Below, one piece after another: positions 1 through 9,226 of a stretch of DNA of 64,000 nucleotides. The stretch comes from Hyphomicrobiaceae bacterium. Lineage in GTDB: Bacteria; Pseudomonadota; Alphaproteobacteria; Rhizobiales; Hyphomicrobiaceae. The notes under the pieces are model-generated. The model was not told the origin of the DNA. It ran no database searches and saw only the letters and a list, made by a program, of their open reading frames with translations. Location of the stretch: positions 1-64,000 of the forward strand of contig JAJFHG010000012.1 in assembly GCA_021775735.1 (NCBI GenBank). The letters run 5' to 3'. The number at the start of each line of letters is the position of its first letter. The first letter of the stretch is position 1. The position numbers and the translations under genes were made by a program.

Positions 1-107
1 GGCTACAGACCACCTGCTCCGGAAAGCATCTTGCCACCAGCATCCGTCCTGGCTTACGCTCCGCTTCAGCCAGCCCAGATGCTGGTAAATCAACGCCAGG
101 TTCTATC

Positions 108-1337
108 TTAGTAACTGGTGTCACTATCTGGGGCAGGCCAATAGAATTCTAGTGTCTCACGTTTTGATTTTGCGTCGCGTTCCAAGCTGCGCAACTCGAC
201 AGAATCGTCGCTGCTACGGGCCACGTTTGACTTCAGGTCATCCAGGCGCGTCCTGACCGCCGCTTCACGCAAAGTTGCCACGTGCACTTCTTTTTGAAGG
301 CTTTCTGATAATTTAGATATCTCTGAGCTAATCTGTTTTTTGATGCTTAGCAAATCAGCATTTAACTTTTGCATCACAGGATGAGCCGGGCGCAGTAATG
401 TTGCGTTTGCGGACACGGACCGTTCAACACGAACCCGTTGCTCGACCAGCCGCTGTACCAATGAAGAGCGCACAACATCTGGCGAGGTTTCCGCATTGTT
501 CGCTAAAACGAGCTGCAGGCGAGCTTCAGCTTCACTTTTTAAAGCCTTTGCTTTGGCAAGTTCAGAATTGATCTCTGCCAGCTCCTGTGAGCTGAGTAAG
601 GTCTGCTGCGTGCCCCCGACAAAAAAGCCTTTGCTCGCCTTATAATCTTCAACAGCCCGTTCCCCATTCTTTACTTCCACACGCAAACGTTCGATTTCGG
701 TGGACAACCAATTGCTCGCAGAGCGATTGGTTGAGATTGATTGTCCGGATAACCACTCAAGATAGAATTCACTTAAGCTATTCGCCATCGCTGCGGCGAG
801 TTGTGGATCGGCTGATGTGAAGCGCACTTCCAGGACACGTGTCTTCTTGGGATGCACGACTTCCAAGGAACGGGAATAGGCCCGAAGAACCTTTTCATCA
901 ATGGCCCGTTCGCTCAGAGGCGTATCGCGCCTAAAGTGGCTGGCAATTTTTCCGAAAAACGACGGCTCGGCACTGGATGGATTGAATTCCTTGCGTTGTT
1001 TCAATTGGAGAGCGTTGATGACCTTAACCGCAAGGTCTTGCGACTTTAGAATTTGTGCTTGGCTCGCAACGCCTTCTTCGCTCATCGTGGCAGAAATCAT
1101 ATTTCGGCTATTTTGGGCGTCCCGTGCGACGCGAAACGGATCTTGTAGACCCTTCCCGCCGATTAACAGCCGCGCTTCAGATGCATAGCGTGGTGTCAGT
1201 GTTGACAGCCCGGCAAATGTGATGGCGCCAACGAGAAGTGCAGCAACAAAAATTTTGTGGGAATTGCGGTACACCGCGCGGCTGAGGGCCGTGAAATCGA
1301 TATCGAAAACGGTTTCTTTATCGCTGCGGGAAGTCAT
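108..1337 (-). CDS. Wzz/GumC-like polysaccharide chain-length protein, C-terminus apparently lost
   Basis: Polysaccharide co-polymerase that would set chain length of an exported polysaccharide at the inner membrane. From the ATG at 1337 the protein has a short cytoplasmic head containing FDIDFTALSRAVYR, one membrane span (about residues 30-50), the Wzz-type periplasmic start (TPRYASEARLLIGG) and a long coiled-coil region of roughly 250 residues. Family members end with a second membrane span. Here the coiled coil stops at RETLEFY and is followed by about a dozen unrelated residues and a stop at 108-110. Another frame stays open from about position 145 to the window edge. No Walker motifs of a fused BY-kinase are seen. 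The open frame extends upstream to a GTG at 1415, but the ATG at 1337 places the domain as usual. It lies downstream of the Wzy-like gene on the same strand. Confidence 0.72.
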   Translation of the reverse strand: MTSRSDKETVFDIDFTALSRAVYRNSHKIFVAALLVGAITFAGLSTLTPRYASEARLLIGGKGLQDPFRVARDAQNSRNMISATMSEEGVASQAQILKSQDLAVKVINALQLKQRKEFNPSSAEPSFFGKIASHFRRDTPLSERAIDEKVLRAYSRSLEVVHPKKTRVLEVRFTSADPQLAAAMANSLSEFYLEWLSGQSISTNRSASNWLSTEIERLRVEVKNGERAVEDYKASKGFFVGGTQQTLLSSQELAEINSELAKAKALKSEAEARLQLVLANNAETSPDVVRSSLVQRLVEQRVRVERSVSANATLLRPAHPVMQKLNADLLSIKKQISSEISKLSESLQKEVHVATLREAAVRTRLDDLKSNVARSSDDSVELRSLERDAKSKRETLEFYWPAPDSDTSY

Positions 1338-1497
1338 GATTAATGGCCTTGTCCTAGGCGGCACGGGGCGCGCGACAAGGACGCGCGGTGCCTCAAACGT
1401 AGAATTCGCTGTCACACAATCAAACAGTGCAACAAATGTGCCGAGCTTTGAAAAGCGGCGTTGAATTTAGGATGTCTCATTGGATTGACGGCTTCAT

Positions 1498-2793
1498 TCA
1501 GGCCAAAACTTTTTGATCCGAGCCTCTGGGCACGGCTTCACCGTCGGGTTCTCCAGAGCACTCTGCGCTCGCTATTAGCCCCCACATTAATCCAAGTAAG
1601 ATATAGAAATGTCGCCAGTGGTCCGTATCGATGATCACCCCTTCAAGTACAACAGCGACGAAACTTACGTAAATATAGATAAACTGACTTTGCCAACCAG
1701 GTCGCGCGAACAACGATCTAAGGGCAAAATTTAGCGTCACCAGAACGAGTAAAATGTAGATCGCACCGCCAAACCATCCAGTATTTAAAAACATGCTCAA
1801 ATACACGTTGTGGACGTCGACGTCGTGGAGCCTTTTTTTGTAGAACACGCGGGCCCCAAGCCCAGCAGGATTTTGTACTGCGAAATCAAGTGCAGCAACC
1901 TGCCCAGCCAATCGGTCAACATCATAGGTCTGGATTAACGATGATCGTTCACGCATCAAGCTGCCGGTCGAGTCAGAATTGGCTGCGATGAGAAGTAACG
2001 CAAATAAAGCAAGTAGCCCTGAACAACCAACGATCAAAAGTCTGGAAATGACAACCTTGCGCTTCAAGCGGATCACCGTGATGAAACCATACAAGATCAA
2101 CGCCGCGATCAGGCATATCCATGCGCCGCGGGAAAAAGCCAAAAAGATTGCCGACCCCAACACCAAAAGGCTGGCGAAGGGACCAAGCGCATGGCGGAGG
2201 GGTCGAGATACGAGCCGATCAAATTGGTGCATGATTGCTGGTATGAGAAACGCAGCGAAGACGTTTGGATCTTTGAAGGTTCCGGTTATGCGTCCAAATT
2301 TGGTGAATAGGTCATATGAGCCCGGAAGGACGTCAAAATATCCAACAAACCCAACCGTTGTAGCTATCAAAGCAGCAATGACATAACCGGACATCAATAG
2401 GCGTATGCGGTGGACGGGATCCCACGCCACAAATGCAGCAATCGCAATCGCTACAAAACCCAGATAGACGCTGACCAGTGTATGGACGGCGGACTTCATT
2501 GGAACCACCGATTGGGTCGTTGCGATGAACCCCGCAATCGACAAAAGAACCCAGATGAAAATTAACGGGAGTAAATGCCGGGAAATCTGCGCCGATCCCA
2601 CAACCGCGAGCAGCCCGATGGCAACGGTCATCACAATGTCAAATGGTGCGGGTTCGAAAAAGACAATTGAGCTGGTAGCCAACGCGAACCACAGGGCACC
2701 GTTAACCAAAGTTTCAGCAGGCAAACGAAGTGGTGCTTTTAACGTGGTGGTTTGGCGATCTCGATTTGACACGGAGGTGAAGTATTTTGACAC
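1498..2793 (-). CDS. O-antigen ligase / Wzy polymerase-like membrane protein
   Basis: Polytopic inner-membrane protein with about ten hydrophobic segments. It matches the Wzy_C/O-antigen ligase pattern: a segment ending in FSRGAWICL near the middle, then a periplasmic loop with HNVYLSMFLNTGWFGG close to the C-terminus. Family members polymerise repeat units or ligate polysaccharide to a carrier. The start is a GTG at 2793 with no strong ribosome-binding site, so it could be a few residues off. The gene is followed on the same strand by the Wzz-like gene, which supports a role in chain polymerisation over lipid A ligation, but the two cannot be separated by sequence alone. Confidence 0.75.
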   Translation of the reverse strand: MSKYFTSVSNRDRQTTTLKAPLRLPAETLVNGALWFALATSSIVFFEPAPFDIVMTVAIGLLAVVGSAQISRHLLPLIFIWVLLSIAGFIATTQSVVPMKSAVHTLVSVYLGFVAIAIAAFVAWDPVHRIRLLMSGYVIAALIATTVGFVGYFDVLPGSYDLFTKFGRITGTFKDPNVFAAFLIPAIMHQFDRLVSRPLRHALGPFASLLVLGSAIFLAFSRGAWICLIAALILYGFITVIRLKRKVVISRLLIVGCSGLLALFALLLIAANSDSTGSLMRERSSLIQTYDVDRLAGQVAALDFAVQNPAGLGARVFYKKRLHDVDVHNVYLSMFLNTGWFGGAIYILLVLVTLNFALRSLFARPGWQSQFIYIYVSFVAVVLEGVIIDTDHWRHFYILLGLMWGLIASAECSGEPDGEAVPRGSDQKVLA

Positions 2794-3115
2794 GACTGCA
2801 ACGGCCTTGTTCGCTCAAAGGACTGCATTAAGGGTGGGACCAACGTGTGATTACCGATCACAGACTCCTGATCGTTAATCCAGAACTGCTGCTCTGACGC
2901 GCATTCGTGGACACAGGGTGTTGAAGCCTCGTCTCCCACTAAACGCATGAGAGTTTTGCAAAAGATGTGCCATGGGGTCGTAATTTACTCATTGCCAGCA
3001 GTGCCGGTTGGCGGAATTAACCCTGAACGAGGGTTTCGCCAGGTCAATCTCTCACCATAACTAAAGTGGCCCGTTGGTTGCGTAGACCACCAGGTGATCT
3101 TTGATATGAACACAT
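2794..3115. other. Intergenic region without a gene
   Basis: About 320 bases between the leftward Wzy-like gene and the rightward tRNA-Gly. It should hold the promoters of both. I see no convincing coding frame, repeat or terminator in it. Confidence 0.5.
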
Positions 3116-3189
3116 GCGGGCGTAGCTCAGTGGCAGAGTGGTGGCTTTCCAGGTCGCAGACATAGGTTCGACTCCTATCGCCCGCTCCA
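3116..3189 (+). tRNA. tRNA-Gly (anticodon TCC)
   Basis: A 74-nt cloverleaf with CCA encoded at 3187-3189. The acceptor stem GCGGGCG pairs with CGCCCGC, the D-arm begins GCTC, and the T-arm is ATAGG-TTCGACT-CCTAT. The anticodon stem GTGGC/GTCGC contains G-U pairs, and the loop TTTCCAG gives anticodon TCC, which reads GGA glycine codons. The D stem ends in GAGT instead of GAGC and the anticodon stem is weaker than usual, so the molecule is slightly divergent but all arms can form. Confidence 0.9.
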
Positions 3190-3424
3190 AACTCACTTAA
3201 CTCTTAGAGACGTTGGTGACTCAAACGTTGGCGGGACGAGCCGTAGACGTTGATCGGGTGTGTGTTACCTCATTCGTCTCAAAGTCTTCTTAACTCTTAA
3301 GTCTTCAGAATTTCTGGCATCAGTTTTGCTTAGTTGAGATCGTAATAACCAAGTGGTGGAGGCCGTGTTGAACTAGCTTTTGCTAACAAACGAGCGCAAC
3401 GATGAATTGCCGGGAGAAAACACC

Positions 3425-4177
3425 ATGCAGCGGGTACGATTTTCTGAAGTAACGCGCGCTACAAGGGTGCAGTGGGCTCAAAATGTCTGGCTCTATGGAC
3501 TAACCTTTGTGCCGCCCTTGATGCTGCTTGCCATCATGGCGATGCAAACTGTAGTTCCTATCGCCTATCTGACCAAGGATCCTCTTGCTGTTGCCGAGTT
3601 GGCAAAGGGCGAGTGCTGCAGTGTTTACTATGGATTGCTGTCAAACTTTGGCGTGCTCCTATGGTGCGCGACCGCCGCCATCTGCCTTTTCACAGCCCTT
3701 CTTTGCCTATCCAAGCGAACCAAGATTTCCGATGCAGTATTTTTCGCCGCAGCAGGGATGTTTACGGGTTGGCTTATGTTGGATGACTTTTTCTTAGTAC
3801 ACGAAGACGTTTTTCCAGCTTTTGGTATTTCACAGCCGTTGACTTATGCCGTCTATGCCGGATTGGCGATAAGTTACTTTGCTCTGTCTTGGAAGAAAAT
3901 CATCACCTACCGCACCAACCTGCTGATAGCCGCGTTGGCGTTCCTTGGTGCGAGCGTGGTTTTGGACGTCATTCTGCATAGTGAGAGCACGACGCATATT
4001 CTTTTAGAAGACGGCGCAAAAATACTCGGCATTTCAGCGTGGGCTGCGTTTCATATTGAGGCCGCCTATCTGGTGTTGTCCAAACAATCACAAAGCATTC
4101 GCGTGAAGCTCGCAGGCTCCGTCAGCAGGGCGGGCGCGGCGAGCACAACACCTGCTGAATTACCAAGGGGCGCCTAA
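3425..4177 (+). CDS. Six-span integral membrane protein, unknown function
   Basis: I do not recognise this family. The 250-residue protein has about six hydrophobic segments. Acidic and His residues sit at membrane edges, notably DDFFLVHEDVFP after the third segment and DVILHSE after the fifth. That arrangement would fit a metal-binding or hydrolase-like membrane enzyme, but no family signature is certain. I prefer the ATG at 3425 because GGGAGAAAAC sits just upstream; the open frame extends to 3380. The stop is only a few bases before the TTG start of the ATP-grasp/GNAT gene, so the two are probably co-transcribed as part of the polysaccharide region. Confidence 0.6.
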   Translation: MQRVRFSEVTRATRVQWAQNVWLYGLTFVPPLMLLAIMAMQTVVPIAYLTKDPLAVAELAKGECCSVYYGLLSNFGVLLWCATAAICLFTALLCLSKRTKISDAVFFAAAGMFTGWLMLDDFFLVHEDVFPAFGISQPLTYAVYAGLAISYFALSWKKIITYRTNLLIAALAFLGASVVLDVILHSESTTHILLEDGAKILGISAWAAFHIEAAYLVLSKQSQSIRVKLAGSVSRAGAASTTPAELPRGA

Positions 4178-4181
4178 AACC

Positions 4182-6662
4182 TTGAACGAAATTCCAAATA
4201 TTGATGGCGTTAAAACCCATCCGATTTGCCCCAATGAAGCTTTGATCGGTGGCGCACATCCAAAAGGTGCGGTCCTTCTCCTTGGGAACTACCGTCCTGC
4301 ATTAACCGTGGCGCGCGCGCTGTCGGATGCTGGCTACGTTGTGATCATGGGCACAGGTGGCGGGGAGGGCTACACAGAATACTCTCGTTCCGTATCTGAA
4401 AAATGGGTGCACCCGTCCCTTGAGGAAAGCCCCGAACTATTCAAAAAATGCTTGGCGGAATTTCTAACTCAACGGCCCGAGATAAACTTTGTCTATCCTG
4501 TTGCTGAGGAGTTTGTTGCATATTTTTCAAATCCAAACAGTAAGCTGCCAAGACCTGTTGTCGTTGTTTCCCCTGGGGCAAACGTCATCGCGAGGTGTCG
4601 TGACAAAGTTGGTCTGCTTGATTTGGCTGAAAAAGTCGGGATTCACTGCCCTGCTTATCGCACCCTCTTGTCGCCTACAGATCTGGAAACAATTGCAGAG
4701 GCTGTCGGCTACCCATTCATCATTCGCCCCTTACCCCCAGCTCGCCGTATAGGACATAAGAAGGCAGTTATTGTCGCGAACGCTTCAGAGCTAGTGGCTT
4801 TGCAGGCGCCTTTGTCTGGGAGAGATGGAACGTGGCTTGTTCAAAGATATATCTCAGGCCCGCGTCATGACGTATTCTTCGCATCACAGAATGGAAATAT
4901 CCTGAGTTCCATGCAGGTCGAATATCTTCGTACCGATCACATGGATGGTACAGGCTTGTGCGTGTCTGGTAAAGTTGTTGCACTCCAAAGCACTGTGCGT
5001 GAGCCCACGGCGGCCCTAGTTCGCGAGTTAAATTACACGGGCATTGGGTGCGCTCAGTATGTGATAGATCCAGAAACTGGAAACGCCTGCCTTCTGGAAA
5101 TTAATCCACGAACCTCTGCGCTTCATAAAGTGCAAGAGCAGGTGGGCCTTCGTTTTTCAGAACTTGCGGTCTCTCTTGCCAACGGAAACCTGAAACAAGA
5201 CGGAATCACCCCAGGACCGCACACGACAGGTCAAAATTTCGTCTGGTCCTATGGCGAGCTGCGCGGGATAAAATCTGCCGTTTTCAAAAGGGAAATCGGC
5301 GTCGGCCATGCAGTCAAAAAACTAACCCAATTGATTTGGTCAGGCTTGCGCGCCGATATGCATTTGACATGGAGTTGGCGCGATCCTTTGCCGACCATCC
5401 TGTTGTACATTGATCAACTTCGCCTTAGGAAAAGAAAAAACGTGCAAGCCCAGGGTGAGATGCAGTCCCTAACTAATTTTGCCCCCAAAACAAGCGAGCA
5501 CAGAGGCACAAACGCACTTTCCTGGAAGCGCCTTGAAACGTTTTCCGAGGCCCAGGAGGTCTGGACCTATCTGGAGACCGTTTCCAACCACTCTCCATTT
5601 CAAAAATTTGAATGGCTTCATGCCTTCTATTCAACGTTTGGCTCGGGAGATAACACCGAGCTCGCAATCATGGTTGGCGAGAGCGACGATGGGGTTCCTG
5701 TTGCTCTGTTTCCATTGTGCATCAGAAAACGCTTGGGTGTGAGAACCCTGGAATGGGTGGGCCAGTCTCTCAATGACTACAACATCCCCATCATTGCACC
5801 ACAGCTGCTTGACGATGGTGGTCCGCTGGAAACCGCGCAAGTTTGGGATGATATTGTCACTTGTATAGGTGGTGTTGATGTCATCTCTTTGTTGCGCCAG
5901 CCGTGTGTTCTTGCTGGCCAACAGAACCCCTTTTCTCATTTCAGCAGTGATGTGGAGGCATCAAGCGCCCACGCGCTCAAATTGGGTGATGACTGGCCGT
6001 CTTTTGCTAAGTCCACATTTTCAAAATCTACGCTGCGTCGACTGAAAGAAAAGTCGCGAAAATTGGCAAAGCAAGGACAGATTTCCTATACAGTCCACAA
6101 CACTCAAGACGACAGGGCGCAAACCATGTCGCTTATTCTTGACTGGAAATGTCGACAACTGGAAGCAACAGGTGCACGGAATGCATTTGAGGATCGGCGC
6201 TCTTTTGAGTTCCTAACGCGCGCCGCCAATAGGTGTCGTGATGGGCTCGAAATCATCACGCTTGATCTCGATGGCAGTCCCATTGCTGGCGTCGTAACGC
6301 TGAGCGCCTGCAACGGTCCACTTATTTACGTTATGTCCTACGACCAGGGCCCATTTACTCGCTCATCACCCGGAATGATTTTGTTGCACCATGTCATTGA
6401 GACGGCGGTTAACAACAACCAAGACATACTCGATTTTTCGGTTGGCGATGAACCCTACAAAGTCGCGCTGTGCAATTCAAAAACGGAAATGCGCCAGACT
6501 ATCAAGGGCTGCAGTACGAAGGGAAAAATTGTTGCAAAATTCCTTCAAGCCCGACTGCGTCTCAAACGTAAGATTAAGCAAAGCGATAGGCTGATGGATA
6601 TTCTTCAGCGTGGCAACAAGTGGCACGGCCAATTCAAAAATATCGCAACGCGACCTGTTTAA
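4182..6662 (+). CDS. ATP-grasp / GNAT (BioF2-like) fusion protein
   Basis: An 826-residue two-domain protein. The N-terminal ~400 residues form an ATP-grasp ligase of the CarB-like type: a Rossmann-like preATP region (VLLLGNYRPALTVARALSDAG), an ATP-binding core (YPFIIRPLPPARRIGHKKAVIV, WLVQRYISGPRHDVFFA) and the metal-binding segment CLLEINPRTSALHK. The C-terminal half, from about residue 440, is an acetyltransferase fold of the BioF2/FemAB type (SYDQGPFTRSSPGMILL, then LDFSVGDEPYK). Together they suggest that an amino-acid-like group is activated and transferred to an envelope glycan or lipid. The start is a TTG at 4182 after AAGGGG. A FemAB-like gene and a flippase follow, so a role in decorating the exported polysaccharide is inferred. 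Confidence 0.78.
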   Translation: MNEIPNIDGVKTHPICPNEALIGGAHPKGAVLLLGNYRPALTVARALSDAGYVVIMGTGGGEGYTEYSRSVSEKWVHPSLEESPELFKKCLAEFLTQRPEINFVYPVAEEFVAYFSNPNSKLPRPVVVVSPGANVIARCRDKVGLLDLAEKVGIHCPAYRTLLSPTDLETIAEAVGYPFIIRPLPPARRIGHKKAVIVANASELVALQAPLSGRDGTWLVQRYISGPRHDVFFASQNGNILSSMQVEYLRTDHMDGTGLCVSGKVVALQSTVREPTAALVRELNYTGIGCAQYVIDPETGNACLLEINPRTSALHKVQEQVGLRFSELAVSLANGNLKQDGITPGPHTTGQNFVWSYGELRGIKSAVFKREIGVGHAVKKLTQLIWSGLRADMHLTWSWRDPLPTILLYIDQLRLRKRKNVQAQGEMQSLTNFAPKTSEHRGTNALSWKRLETFSEAQEVWTYLETVSNHSPFQKFEWLHAFYSTFGSGDNTELAIMVGESDDGVPVALFPLCIRKRLGVRTLEWVGQSLNDYNIPIIAPQLLDDGGPLETAQVWDDIVTCIGGVDVISLLRQPCVLAGQQNPFSHFSSDVEASSAHALKLGDDWPSFAKSTFSKSTLRRLKEKSRKLAKQGQISYTVHNTQDDRAQTMSLILDWKCRQLEATGARNAFEDRRSFEFLTRAANRCRDGLEIITLDLDGSPIAGVVTLSACNGPLIYVMSYDQGPFTRSSPGMILLHHVIETAVNNNQDILDFSVGDEPYKVALCNSKTEMRQTIKGCSTKGKIVAKFLQARLRLKRKIKQSDRLMDILQRGNKWHGQFKNIATRPV

Positions 6663-6713
6663 TTGGCCAGTCTGGGCAGACCCTTAACAAGATAAAACGC
6701 ACAAGAGCTGAAC

Positions 6714-7865
6714 ATGCAAGATACGACAACTCTAGAACGATCAAGTCATACCTACTTTGAGCCAACAACGGTGTTGACTAGGGATGTTCCGGCCAGTTCG
6801 CTTGATGATTGGAAAATCAAAACAATTGAACCAGGCGAATGGGATAAAATTATTGCGCAGTTTGACGATATCAGCTTTGAACAAACGGCTGCATTCGCAA
6901 CAGAACGCTGGGGCGCACATCGACTGGTTTGCGTGACCATCGAACGGGCAGGAAAGGTTGTCGGTGGTGCGTGCGTGATAATTTTTCGATTACCCGGACT
7001 TCGTCGCGGTGTCGCTTATGTGAAACATGGGCCGGTATGGCGCAGTCGTAGTAGCGAGGTTATTTACGAAAACTATCGCTCTGTCATTCAACAGTTGTGT
7101 CACAAATTTTGCCATGAGCAGGGTCATGCGCTCGTTGTCGTGCCAAGACCATTCCCTGAAATACTGTCCCGTGAATTCGAAATTCTCCGTGAGATGGGTT
7201 TCGAATCCGGTCGACAATCGCGTGACCCGATGCGCTACCTTGTGGATCTCTCACTCGATACGGACGATCAACTTAAGAGTCTCGGTCAGAAGTGGCGTTA
7301 CAATTTAAAGCGTGCGATGGCAAATGATCTCGAAATCAAATGGTCAGATGATGATGAGGCGATTTCTGAATTTATTGAACTTCATTCTGAGATGGTCTCG
7401 CGGAAGAACTTCAACAACACGGACCCAATGGGCGCCGTGCGCAGCATGCAGGCAACTTTGCCTTCGTCGCTTAAGCCTCAAACCGTGCTGGCTTATAAGT
7501 CTGGCCGCGCGATTGCAGGTGCGGTTGTCATGAACTGTGGTGATGTCTCGTACTATATTTTTGGCGCCAGCAGAGATGAAGCGCTATCGTTACGAGCTGG
7601 CTATGCCATTCAATGGTCAATCCTTCAGAAATTGAAGCAACAAGGTGCCAAATGGTACGATCTGGGCGGTGAGGCTGGAACGGGAGGGCTGCGCCAGTTT
7701 AAAAATGGATTGGCAGGCAAGCGCGGAGTCATTCTCGATACGCAAAGTGAGGTCCAATACTGTCGTGGGTTTAAGAGCCAAATGGCCCGCACGCTTGTCA
7801 TCGGAGCAAGTGAGGTGGTTCGTATGTTGCGCACGCTACGGCCATCAGATGGCAACGGAAAATGA
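6714..7865 (+). CDS. FemAB-like / GNAT-fold aminoacyl or acyl transferase
   Basis: A 383-residue protein with two tandem GNAT-like halves, as in FemAB peptidyltransferases. The signature KWRYNLKRAM lies near residue 195, and the second half ends in WYDLGGEAGTGGLRQFKNGLAGK, typical of the family in exopolysaccharide clusters. Family members transfer aminoacyl or acyl groups to lipid II or related envelope acceptors. The substrate here is unknown. Its stop overlaps the start of the flippase gene (ATGA), so translation is coupled. The upstream fusion protein has a related C-terminal domain, and the two enzymes may act on the same glycan. Confidence 0.78.
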   Translation: MQDTTTLERSSHTYFEPTTVLTRDVPASSLDDWKIKTIEPGEWDKIIAQFDDISFEQTAAFATERWGAHRLVCVTIERAGKVVGGACVIIFRLPGLRRGVAYVKHGPVWRSRSSEVIYENYRSVIQQLCHKFCHEQGHALVVVPRPFPEILSREFEILREMGFESGRQSRDPMRYLVDLSLDTDDQLKSLGQKWRYNLKRAMANDLEIKWSDDDEAISEFIELHSEMVSRKNFNNTDPMGAVRSMQATLPSSLKPQTVLAYKSGRAIAGAVVMNCGDVSYYIFGASRDEALSLRAGYAIQWSILQKLKQQGAKWYDLGGEAGTGGLRQFKNGLAGKRGVILDTQSEVQYCRGFKSQMARTLVIGASEVVRMLRTLRPSDGNGK

Positions 7866-9190
7866 ACCAACCGCAAGGCCTGCTAAACTTCTTCTCGACA
7901 TCAGCGGTGCTCTTAGCTTCACGACTGGGTGGAGCGGGACTTACAGTTCTTACTCAACTCATTCTTGCCCGCATTGTTCCGGTTGAGACACTTGGCGTAT
8001 TCTTCCTGGCGACCAGTACGGCTAGCGTGCTGGCATTGCTTGCGACATTTGGCTTTCCAAACATCTCGAACCGAATTCTTTCAAGATATCGGGTTTCCCA
8101 TCGTCCGGAATGTGCAGCGTCCTACGTAAAAACCGTTTGTCTGACGGTAACGATTGCGGGGCTTGTGTTTGCGGTAGGCGGTTTGTCGTGGATCCACGTG
8201 ATGGCAGATGCCAATACGTCAGCCGCACTTTCGGTAGGCATATCGATCGTCCCGATTATTGCACTCAGTTTTTTCCTGGGGTCGGCCCTCAACGCAGAGC
8301 GCGAATTCATTTGGGCGTCCATGCCTGAATTGCTATTGCGTCCACTCGGTTTCTTAACTGTATTACTTTTTTTTGTTGCGTGTGGCGTTGTTCCGAGCGC
8401 CGTCATGCTTGTTGTCGTGTTTTGCGGGTTTTGTCTCTTCACCCTAGTTTTGCAAACCGTAAAGGCACGGTCGGTCTTTACGGGTTTTCTAACAGCATCA
8501 CCTGCACCTCGGCGTATTTGGCAACAGTGGTCCAAAATGGCCTCTCCGCTGATTGCGGTTTCTCTATTCACAAATCTTTTTGCAGATGTCGCGATTGTAT
8601 TTTCAGGTGCATTTCTTGAAAAAGAGGTGTTGGCACCACTTGCGATTGCAATAAAATTATCACTCCTCTTTGGTTTTTTTGTGCAGATTATCCACCAACA
8701 AATTTTACCCGACCTGTCTGACGCTGTCCGGCGCCAAGAGTATGACACCTATACAACAAGACTGAGCCATGCAAACCGTTGGGCAGTCGCCGCCACTGCA
8801 TTTGCGACGGTATTGGTTGCCTTGTTTGGCGAACAAATCCTCAGCTTGTTTGGAAGCGCGTATGCGCAAGCGAGCACCGCGTTAACAGTACTTGTTGCTT
8901 GCCAACTCATACGCGCTTTTTGCGGACCAGCAGCCCAGCTTTTGGTGGTCATCAACCGGCAGCGCATCGTTTTGGCTACAACAACGACAACGTTGGTACT
9001 ATTTGGTATGAGTGTTGCGGCGCTCATACCGGTGTATGGAACTAACGGTGCGATCGCCGCAATTTGTATGAGCATAATAATGTGGAATGCACTCAATGCA
9101 GTGGCTCTTAGTAGATTTACGGGTCTATCAAGTCACCTTTGCGCTTGGAATTTTTGGACAAAGTTAGGGTCAACTTCGTTGGTGCGTTGA
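7862..9190 (+). CDS. Wzx-type polysaccharide flippase
   Basis: A 442-residue inner-membrane protein with about 12 to 14 hydrophobic segments spread over its length. The N-terminus (FFSTSAVLLASRLGGAGLTVLTQLILAR, then ETLGVFFLATS) has the pattern of the oligosaccharide flippase/MviN-like superfamily. Such proteins move undecaprenyl-linked repeat units across the inner membrane. It overlaps the FemAB-like gene by 4 bases and closes the rightward cluster. With the Wzy- and Wzz-like genes at the left end of the window, it makes up most of a Wzx/Wzy-dependent pathway. No glycosyltransferases are visible, so these must lie outside the window. Confidence 0.85.
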   Translation: MNQPQGLLNFFSTSAVLLASRLGGAGLTVLTQLILARIVPVETLGVFFLATSTASVLALLATFGFPNISNRILSRYRVSHRPECAASYVKTVCLTVTIAGLVFAVGGLSWIHVMADANTSAALSVGISIVPIIALSFFLGSALNAEREFIWASMPELLLRPLGFLTVLLFFVACGVVPSAVMLVVVFCGFCLFTLVLQTVKARSVFTGFLTASPAPRRIWQQWSKMASPLIAVSLFTNLFADVAIVFSGAFLEKEVLAPLAIAIKLSLLFGFFVQIIHQQILPDLSDAVRRQEYDTYTTRLSHANRWAVAATAFATVLVALFGEQILSLFGSAYAQASTALTVLVACQLIRAFCGPAAQLLVVINRQRIVLATTTTTLVLFGMSVAALIPVYGTNGAIAAICMSIIMWNALNAVALSRFTGLSSHLCAWNFWTKLGSTSLVR

Positions 9191-9226
9191 TTTCAGCGGA
9201 ACAACAAATTCGTTCCAGTGTTTGAA

